Part shown: positions 31,633 to 37,468 of the stretch, one piece after another
Layout of the letters: the number at the start of each line of letters is the position of its first letter
How positions within the stretch are numbered: the stretch's first letter is position 1
The notes under the pieces: model-generated
What the model was told of the DNA's origin: nothing
The model's input: only the letters and a program-made list of their open reading frames with translations
The model's database searches: none
Position numbers and translations under genes: made by a program
Source of the DNA: an uncultured Spirochaetaceae bacterium
GTDB lineage: Bacteria; Spirochaetota; Spirochaetia; Sphaerochaetales; Sphaerochaetaceae
Assembly: GCA_944389975.1 (NCBI GenBank)
Contig: CALXOH010000023.1
Coordinates: 1-37,468 of the forward strand
DNA length: 37,468 nt
Reading direction: 5' to 3'

Positions 31633-32223
31633 ATGAAGTGGAAACTCAAGGAAATCCTTTTTATGGCGATCTCGGCTGCAGTATTTGGCGTTGCTTATCT
31701 CGGCATGGTATACCTCGGAGCAGCACTTACCGGCATTCTCACTCCAAGCGGATGGGGAATATTGGGGTACGAACCGTTCTATGGGGTATGGTTCATGGCT
31801 GCATCCTTCATCACCTATGTAATCCGCAAACCCGGAATAGGGATAATTGCAGAGATGCTTGCTGCGCTTCTTGAAGTTCTCATGGGCAATATGTTCGGCC
31901 CGATAATCTTCATAAGCGGTTTCATCCAGGGTCTCGGATGCGAAGCTGCGTTCTTCCTCACCAAATACAAAAAGTACAATCAGACGACGATGATACTTTC
32001 TGCAGTCGGCGCGTCCCTATTCAGCTTCATATGGACTGGGATAAGACAAAGCTACTGGAACATGAGCATAAGCGTCGTGTTGATCATCCTTGTCATCAGG
32101 ACGATAAGCGCGATCATATTCTGTGGATTCGGAAGCAGACTGCTTGCCGATGGACTTGGAAAAGCAGGCGTTTTGAAAGGCTACGCAATTTCTTCAGATT
32201 CCGAAGATAGTTATGGAATGTAA
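31633..32223 (+). CDS. ykoE: ECF-type thiamine-precursor transporter, substrate component YkoE
   Basis: A 196-residue membrane protein with five to six helices; the first (EILFMAISAAVFGVAYLGMVYLG), PFYGVWFMAASFITYVIRKPGIGIIAEMLAALLEVLMGN and GFIQGLGCEAAFFL are typical of the YkoE family. It is the S-component that recognises HMP or thiamine. The start at 31633 has GAGGTGG upstream, 11 bases after the ykoF stop. Its end overlaps ykoD by 11 bases. Confidence 0.92.
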   Translation: MKWKLKEILFMAISAAVFGVAYLGMVYLGAALTGILTPSGWGILGYEPFYGVWFMAASFITYVIRKPGIGIIAEMLAALLEVLMGNMFGPIIFISGFIQGLGCEAAFFLTKYKKYNQTTMILSAVGASLFSFIWTGIRQSYWNMSISVVLIILVIRTISAIIFCGFGSRLLADGLGKAGVLKGYAISSDSEDSYGM

Positions 32224-33607
32224 TACATGCCTGATCGATGACGTAACCTTCCGTTACTTCGAAAAGAGCGAGAGGAACATACTGGAGCATTTCAACCTCT
32301 GCATAAAAGAAGGGGAAACCGTTGTAATACTGGGTGAAAGCGGATGTGGGAAGAGCACGCTTGCCAATCTCATATCCGGGCTTTACCCGGAAAACGGCGG
32401 TTTTCTCATAAACGGATCGATAAAGATCGACGGGGTGGAGATAAAGGATGTTCCACCGAAAGAGAGAAGGGAGAAGGTTTCGATGGTATTCCAGAACCCT
32501 GACTTGCAATTCTGCATGGGGAACCTGAGGGGCGAGCTGAGATTCTCTCTGGAGAACGCCTCGTTTGATAGCGAAAAGATGGACATGATGATCGATTCGT
32601 TTGCAAATGAATACTCTGTCCCATCTCTCTTGGAAAGGCCTTTCCAGACGCTTTCCGGAGGGGAGAAGCAGAAAGCGAGCCTATGCTGTGCGATGATGCT
32701 TGAAAGCAAAGTAATCGTACTTGACGAACCGTTTGCAAACCTCGACAAGGCATCGAGGGATTCGTTCCTAGCACTCTTGAAAGAAAAGCGCATCAAAGAT
32801 CCGGAAACGACGATAATAGCAATCGATCATAGGGCTGAGAACTGGATTGGCATCGCCACTCGATGGATAGTCCTCGGGGAGAAAGGGAGGATCATATCGG
32901 ATGGAAAGGAATTTCCACACCTCAAGACATATGGCGAGTATTTTGCTCCGGTCACGCATCATTCAATTCCCGATGCCAAATCATTCCTGGAATTCAAGAA
33001 CACTTTGGTAAAGCCCGGGAAAAGGGAGAAAGTTATCCTTGAAGCAACGGATTTATCTGTAAAACCCGGTGATATGATCGCATTCCTCGGCCCCTCGGGG
33101 AGCGGCAAGACCACACTCTTTCTGACGTTGCTCGGGACAAAGCCGTATGAAGGCTCAATAACGCTCGACGGCAAGGAACTCAGGAAAATCAAAAGAAAGG
33201 ATATCTACAAGAAGTTGGGAGTCGTCTTTCAAAACCCATCGAACCAATTCATCGCATCGACAGTCAGGGAAGAAGCAAAACCCGCAGACCTTGAGCTTCT
33301 GGCATCTTTCGGCCTTGCAAACTACTCGAGGTACTCCCCTTACATGCTCAGCCAGGGACAGCAGAGAAAGCTGGGTGTAATCTCGATGATAACATGCAGG
33401 CAAAGACTGCTTCTTCTCGACGAACCGACATATGGGCAGGATACCAAAGCTACCGCATCCATCATGAAACACCTTACGGAAAGGACGACAAAAGGGCTAT
33501 CCGTGATTTTCTCAACGCACGATGAAGCTCTGGCGTCCCTATACGCGAATAAAATCTGGAAAATCAAAAACGGGAGGATATATGAGGAAGATAAATCCAT
33601 CGGTTAA
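32213..33607 (+). CDS. ykoD: ECF transporter ATPase with two domains, YkoD
   Basis: A 464-residue fusion of two energy-coupling ATPases. The first domain has GESGCGKST, LSGGEKQKASLCCAMML and VIVLDEPFANLD. The second (from about residue 270) has GPSGSGKTT, then MLSQGQQRKLGVISM and LLLLDEPTYGQD. Both domains are catalytically complete apart from a Gln in the second signature. It powers uptake with YkoC and YkoE at the inner membrane. The ATG at 32213 lies within the last codons of ykoE with only a weak upstream purine run, so re-initiation is likely. It overlaps ykoC by 26 bases. Confidence 0.93.
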   Translation: MECNTCLIDDVTFRYFEKSERNILEHFNLCIKEGETVVILGESGCGKSTLANLISGLYPENGGFLINGSIKIDGVEIKDVPPKERREKVSMVFQNPDLQFCMGNLRGELRFSLENASFDSEKMDMMIDSFANEYSVPSLLERPFQTLSGGEKQKASLCCAMMLESKVIVLDEPFANLDKASRDSFLALLKEKRIKDPETTIIAIDHRAENWIGIATRWIVLGEKGRIISDGKEFPHLKTYGEYFAPVTHHSIPDAKSFLEFKNTLVKPGKREKVILEATDLSVKPGDMIAFLGPSGSGKTTLFLTLLGTKPYEGSITLDGKELRKIKRKDIYKKLGVVFQNPSNQFIASTVREEAKPADLELLASFGLANYSRYSPYMLSQGQQRKLGVISMITCRQRLLLLDEPTYGQDTKATASIMKHLTERTTKGLSVIFSTHDEALASLYANKIWKIKNGRIYEEDKSIG

Positions 33608-34292
33608 AGTCATTGTAATCCTTCTATCTGCGCTCATAATATCGTTCAGCCCGTCTGTATCCTGGAATGTAGTCATCATCGCGCTCTGCTTTATATCGCT
33701 CCTTCTATCCGGATGCCTAAGCCGGAAGGTACTCAATGTACTTTTACCAGCGACACTGGCGTCACTGAGCATATTCACAGCCCTGTTACTCCGCGGAGGA
33801 GGTGGAGAGGAAGTATTCGAAAGCTCCGGTAACTTCCTCGTAGTATCATCAAGTGCGTCAAACATCGAAGATGCCCTTGCGGTAGCTCTCAGAATCTATG
33901 CTTATGCATTCCTGGGCATGCTTTTCTCGTTCACAACCGATCCTCAGGCTTTTGTCTACAGCCTGATGCAGCAATGCCGACTTGATGCAAAATTCGCATA
34001 CGGGGTGCTTGCTGCGTGGAATCTGCTACCTATGATCAAAAGGGAGTACGATCAGACGAAGCTTGCTATTCTAGTCAGGGGAGTAAAGCTATGTCCATGG
34101 TCGATGAAACCTCTTTTCACAGCTCTGGTAAACGCATTGCACTGGGCTGAGAACGTCGCCATGGCAATGGAATCAAAAGGGTTTGACGGGAATGAGGCGA
34201 GGACTTACTACATCAAACTCCAAGTCAGGTATTACGACTTTATATGGGCCATCTTCATGCTGGCCGTATCGATGGCTTGGATCTGGTTTTGA
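33582..34292 (+). CDS. ykoC: ECF transporter T-component YkoC (CbiQ-like)
   Basis: A 236-residue membrane protein with about five helices. The CbiQ-type coupling signature is visible near the end: AWNLLPMIKREYDQTKLAILVRG (first Ala-Arg-Gly-like motif) and NALHWAENVAMAMESKGFDG (second). These helices press on the ATPases. The start at 33582 has GGGAGG just before it and the first 26 bases overlap ykoD. It is the last gene of the riboswitch operon. No terminator is evident downstream. Confidence 0.92.
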   Translation: MRKINPSVKVIVILLSALIISFSPSVSWNVVIIALCFISLLLSGCLSRKVLNVLLPATLASLSIFTALLLRGGGGEEVFESSGNFLVVSSSASNIEDALAVALRIYAYAFLGMLFSFTTDPQAFVYSLMQQCRLDAKFAYGVLAAWNLLPMIKREYDQTKLAILVRGVKLCPWSMKPLFTALVNALHWAENVAMAMESKGFDGNEARTYYIKLQVRYYDFIWAIFMLAVSMAWIWF

Positions 34293-34971
34293 AGAGAACA
34301 TCGTCGCCAGCAAGATTATGATGGATCATGGTCATCGGATTTCTCCGACGTTACTTCTTCCTGTATCCCCAAACATTCTTTTCAGGTGCATGAAGAAAGC
34401 GATGCCCGCAACAAAGCATCCAGACTTCCCCGGGAGTCGCATAAAAATGCCACGCTTATCGGAATCAGGGACAAGACACGGCCTATATCCCTACGCCCAC
34501 AACACCCGGATGGCACGTTCGTCAGCGAAAGAAAATCAATACCAGTCGGCAAAATCATACGACTTCTCTTGATCCTTCCCCAAGTTCTCCAAAAGCTTTA
34601 TGATCTCATCCTTGAAATCCAATGAAAGAGACTGCTCCTCGGAAGAATACATCGGCCCTCTCTTCAGCTTTCCATCTCTTATTCCCTGTCTTCAGCAATG
34701 GTGTGAATACCACGATACGCGTGAAGTCGGAAGCGTTCGGGAACTCCAGGGGAAATCCGGCATAAATAGAAAAAAACAAAAGAACTACAAATTCCAGGAA
34801 CATCCATATTTCTTTAATCGATATGACGACAATGCGGAAACAGCGCCTACGATTTCCGAGTGATGAGGAGAAGCGTCATCACATCGAAAGAGATCATCAC
34901 TCTCCCCTATGATGACTTTCGACAAGGAAAAGCATGATGCAGATTGCATGACAAGGGCGTATCATAGAGGT
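34293..34971. other. Gene-poor stretch with decayed coding on the minus strand
   Basis: No intact gene. On the minus strand one frame can be read in pieces: an N-terminal membrane-like stretch (MFLEFVVLLFFSIYAGFPLEF, from 34803), then after a shift RDGKLKRGPMYSSEEQSLSLD to FADWY-stop near 34540. In the same frame beyond two stops comes GIFMRLPGKSGCFVAGIAFF up to a TGA at 34332. The composition looks coding but stops and shifts break it. I do not recognise the family. Signals of the next plus-strand gene must lie in the right part. Confidence 0.35.
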
Positions 34972-37020
34972 ATGGATACCAGACTAGAACCATTATTCAC
35001 ACCATGGAAAATCGGAAAGTGTGAGATAAAGAACAGAATCGTGCTCACAAGCATGGGAGGAACGGATCTCCTCGGATGGATGGAGAAAAACCATTTCGAC
35101 AAGGACGGAGCAAGGTTCATCCTTGAGGTTGCGAAGAACAACGCAGGGCTTGTCCTACCCGGGTGCCAGCCAGTTTACAATCCGATGTTCGGTCAGTGGC
35201 TTCACAAAAACAAGAAGATGTACAAGGATCTTGCAGCATGGATGCCCGAACTCCATCAGACCGGGGCAAAGCTCTTTGTCCAGCTGACTGCAGGTTTCGG
35301 ACGCTCATTCACCATAAGTGAGATGATGGAGGGTCTCTACACCAATCCGATTCTTCGAAGGCTCTCAAAACCATTCATGGACCTTGACAGGATAACAGCA
35401 ACAGCCAGCCCATCCCCGAACAGATGGTCTGACAAGGTACCCTCGAGGGAGATGACTGTATCGGAGATAAAGGAAATGGTAGCAGCGTTTGCGGAGAGTT
35501 CCATGATGCTTCAGGATGCAGGTGTGGACGGGGTGGAGATACATGCCGTGCACGAAGGCTATCTTCTCGATCAGTTCACTCTCCCCTATGTGAACAAGCG
35601 TACAGACGAGTATGGTGGAAGCATGGAGAATAGATACCGCTTCGCCATAGAGATAGTCGATGCGATCAAGAAAAAGTGCGGAAAAGACTTTCCCGTATCC
35701 CTCAGATACAGCGTCGTCTCAAAGACAAAAGGATTCCGAGAGGGAGCTCTTCCCGGGGAGGATTACATCGAAGTCGGCCGTGACATGGCGGAATCGGAGA
35801 AGGCTGTGAAGCTTTTGGAGGATGCAGGCTATGACATGCTCAACTGTGACAACGGCACCTATGACGCCTGGTACTGGGCACATCCTCCAATCTATATGCC
35901 GGAGAACTGCAATCTCGAGGATGTTGAGCATATAAGGAAATTCGTGGACATTCCCGTTGTCGCAGCAGGAAGACTCGATCCGTTCGTGGCAGCCGATGCC
36001 ATCAGGGAAGGCAAGCTCGACGGGGCGGGGTTCGCGCGTCAGTTCCTCGCAGATCAGGAATGGATTACAAAACTGATTAATGATCAAAGTGAGGACATAA
36101 GGCCCTGCATACTTTGCCACAACGGCTGTTTCAACATGTGCCATTACAAAGGAGTCCCGAATGATCAGGATCTCTCGGACAGCCTCCATCTTGCCCGCTG
36201 TGCAGTCAACGCAGAGACAATGCAGTGGAACAAGCACTACATAAAGAAGACTGCAAAATCGAAAACCGTCGCTATAATCGGCGGAGGAATCGGGGGAATG
36301 GAAGCTGCGAGGGTACTCAAGATCAGAGGACACAACCCTGTGATCTACGAGAAGTCCGGAGAGCTTGGAGGAACATTCATAGCGGCAAGCGCAGAGTCCT
36401 ACAAGGGAAAGCTTCGCAATCTCCTCTCCTGGTACAGAAGGCAGATGGAAAAACTGGACATCGATGTCAGGCTCAACACTGAAGTGACCGATCCCACCGC
36501 TTTAGGTGCGGATGAAATCATCATCGCAACTGGTGCGAAAGCAAGGAAACTCAACATCCCGGGCTTTGAAAAAGCAATCGAAGCCTGTGACTACCTCACT
36601 GGAACACCCGTTGGAAACTCAGTTGTAGTGATCGGAGGTGGCCTCACAGGTTCCGAGATAGCATATGAGCTCGCACTTAGCGGCAAGAACGTGACAATAG
36701 TAGAAATGAAGGATGACCTTGTCGCCCAGAAAGGGGTTTGTCTTGCAAACAGCTCATATCTCAGGGAATGGTTTGCCCTCCACAAAACCCCCGTATACCT
36801 TGAATCCACGGTGAAGGAGATAAAGGACAACGCCGTAGTGATCACACAAAAAGATGGAACAGAGAAGGATATCCCCACCGACAGCGTAATAAGCAGCGTC
36901 GGCTATGTTCCTTCTCCATTGGAAAAGGCAGGCAGGGCATACCTTGTCGGAGACTGCCTGAAAGTCGGAAACCTCAGAACCGTCATATGGAGGGCATACG
37001 AGGTTGCGATGAAGATCTGA
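34972..37020 (+). CDS. FadH-like NADH:flavin oxidoreductase (2,4-dienoyl-CoA / enoate reductase family)
   Basis: About 682 residues: an N-terminal Old Yellow Enzyme barrel (LFTPWKIGKCEIKNRIVLTSMGG, with VEIHAVHEGYLLDQFTLPYVNKR, EYGGSMENR and ARQFLADQEW), then a cysteine cluster (CILCHNGC and a later Cys in ARCAVN) for a 4Fe-4S centre, then FAD/NAD domains (AIIGGGIGGMEAARVLK and VVIGGGLTGSEIAYEL). The four-Cys order follows FadH, but the spacing to the last Cys is longer. Electrons would pass from NAD(P)H via FAD and Fe-S to FMN and the substrate double bond. The start is uncertain: 34972 fits the family, yet AGAGGT is too close to it. ATGs at 34909 and 34948 lack a binding site too. An insertion sequence abuts the stop. 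Confidence 0.9.
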   Translation: MDTRLEPLFTPWKIGKCEIKNRIVLTSMGGTDLLGWMEKNHFDKDGARFILEVAKNNAGLVLPGCQPVYNPMFGQWLHKNKKMYKDLAAWMPELHQTGAKLFVQLTAGFGRSFTISEMMEGLYTNPILRRLSKPFMDLDRITATASPSPNRWSDKVPSREMTVSEIKEMVAAFAESSMMLQDAGVDGVEIHAVHEGYLLDQFTLPYVNKRTDEYGGSMENRYRFAIEIVDAIKKKCGKDFPVSLRYSVVSKTKGFREGALPGEDYIEVGRDMAESEKAVKLLEDAGYDMLNCDNGTYDAWYWAHPPIYMPENCNLEDVEHIRKFVDIPVVAAGRLDPFVAADAIREGKLDGAGFARQFLADQEWITKLINDQSEDIRPCILCHNGCFNMCHYKGVPNDQDLSDSLHLARCAVNAETMQWNKHYIKKTAKSKTVAIIGGGIGGMEAARVLKIRGHNPVIYEKSGELGGTFIAASAESYKGKLRNLLSWYRRQMEKLDIDVRLNTEVTDPTALGADEIIIATGAKARKLNIPGFEKAIEACDYLTGTPVGNSVVVIGGGLTGSEIAYELALSGKNVTIVEMKDDLVAQKGVCLANSSYLREWFALHKTPVYLESTVKEIKDNAVVITQKDGTEKDIPTDSVISSVGYVPSPLEKAGRAYLVGDCLKVGNLRTVIWRAYEVAMKI

Positions 37021-37022
37021 AA

Positions 37023-37190
37023 GAATCAGGACCACCGGCTGGGCCGGTGGTTTGTCCAAGCCCTATAAGGGCCTGATACCGGCAAGCGCTGATACGCGCC
37101 CTGAAGCCGACTGCCAGTCGCACACCTCCCCGGACAGCTGCTGAAGCAGCCTCCTGATTCATCTCTCCATCCGGAGACTTCCTGTCTCCG
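37023..37190. repeat. Hairpin cluster downstream of tnpA
   Basis: Several hairpins in under 170 bases: 37031-37051 (nine pairs), 37060-37072 (GCCCT-ATA-AGGGC), 37080-37109 (two nested stems), 37109-37119, 37137-37150 (GCTGC-TGAA-GCAGC), 37172-37190 (CGGAGAC-TTCCT-GTCTCCG). A nine-base inverted repeat GAATCAGGA (37023-37031) and TCCTGATTC (37152-37160) encloses the first five. This exceeds the one or two hairpins expected at an IS200/IS605 end. Confidence 0.75.
37031..37051. terminator. Perfect nine-base hairpin, IS end and possible terminator
   Basis: ACCACCGGC, a TGG loop and GCCGGTGGT, followed on the plus strand by TTGTCC. It lies ten bases after the stop of the FadH-like gene and could end its transcript, though the T-run is poor. 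It is equally the sub-terminal hairpin recognised by TnpA. Confidence 0.5.
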
Positions 37191-37207
37191 AATCCTTCTT
37201 CCCGCTG

Positions 37208-37468
37208 TTACTTGTCCTTCTTTGCCGGCTCACCCGTAAACGGGTCAGACAGCTCCTTCATCACCAGCTGCTCCTTATTCTTATCCTCTATCAGCTGGTT
37301 CCTGATGTATTTCTCTATCGCAGCCTTGTTCCTTCCGACCGTGTCAACATAATACCCGCGGCACCAGAATTCCCTGTTCCCGTACTTGTACTTCAGGTTC
37401 GCGAACCTGTCGAAGATCATCAGGCTGCTCTTCCCCTTCAGATACCCCATCACGCTCGACACGCTGTA
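37208..37468 (-). CDS. tnpA: IS200/IS605 transposase TnpA (Y1 HUH), 5' cut by window
   Basis: The last 86 residues of a Y1 transposase. The visible part matches the family closely: SVSSVMGYLKGKSSLMIF is the helix that follows the HUH metal site (the HUH itself lies beyond the window), and FWCRGYYVDTVGRN holds the catalytic Tyr. A charged tail follows (DPFTGEPAKKDK). The enzyme cuts and joins single-stranded DNA, folding hairpins at both ends. The frame is open to the last base of the window, so the gene continues. Confidence 0.93.
   Translation of the reverse strand, partial: YSVSSVMGYLKGKSSLMIFDRFANLKYKYGNREFWCRGYYVDTVGRNKAAIEKYIRNQLIEDKNKEQLVMKELSDPFTGEPAKKDK

Larger units (their letters stand above)
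37021..37468 (-). mobile_element. IS200/IS605-type element, right side (cut by window end)
   Basis: The element runs leftwards from beyond 37468: tnpA on the minus strand, then a hairpin-rich non-coding end next to the FadH-like gene. Its exact tip is not defined; it should lie near the hairpin at 37031-37051. No tnpB or iscB is seen in the visible part. Confidence 0.75.

Overview
The window is a gene-dense chromosomal segment from an anaerobic, probably host-associated bacterium. The evidence is strong AGGAGG-type ribosome binding sites, many multidrug-type exporters, flavoproteins and an Fe-S enoate reductase, a TPP riboswitch with a ykoFEDC salvage system, an SPFH/NfeD pair and a DUF4143 ATPase. 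Gene content and base composition fit a Spirochaetota member (Sphaerochaeta/Treponema-like) or a Clostridia-like lineage. I cannot decide between these without a marker-gene comparison; there is no rRNA or tRNA gene here.

Layout. 1-110: tail of a zinc-ribbon protein and its terminator. 305-5870: a minus-strand operon of a heterodimeric ABC exporter, a NudC-like NUDIX hydrolase, 3-methyladenine glycosylase I and a phosphatase with a 3' frameshift. It is driven by a promoter whose -35 box lies inside a TetR-type palindrome. 5941-8721: a small unknown protein, a stand-alone LysR helix-turn-helix protein with a dyad upstream, and a coupled FMN reductase and fucose/arabinose-isomerase-like pair. 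8812-10473: a secreted choice-of-anchor I protein interrupted by an in-frame TGA. 10563-13726: Zn-ribbon, PAP2, MATE and flavodoxin genes; the last two are divergent around twin palindromes. 13747-13907: a broken flavodoxin-family oxidoreductase. 14005-18443: a two-gene unit of an SNF2 helicase and an unrecognised 577-residue protein, the best candidate here for an undescribed system. 18447-23371: ABC exporter, CoA-disulfide reductase with rhodanese domain, and SPFH/NfeD. 23537-24926: short tandem repeats and a DUF4143 ATPase.

25042-30673 is a complete LacI-controlled operon (lacI, amidohydrolase, ABC ATPase, permease, binding protein) with three near-identical TAAAACGTTTTA sites: at the promoter, inside lacI, and just before the binding-protein gene. 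30818-34292 is a TPP riboswitch followed by ykoF-ykoE-ykoD-ykoC, which takes up a thiamine precursor. A decayed stretch follows. Then comes a FadH-like flavin/Fe-S oxidoreductase, and an IS200/IS605 element abuts its stop codon and runs off the right end. The element's non-coding side is unusually rich in hairpins.

Two genes carry single lesions (frameshift near 352, TGA at 9298) whose remaining sequence still reads well, so they are either recent decay or assembly errors.
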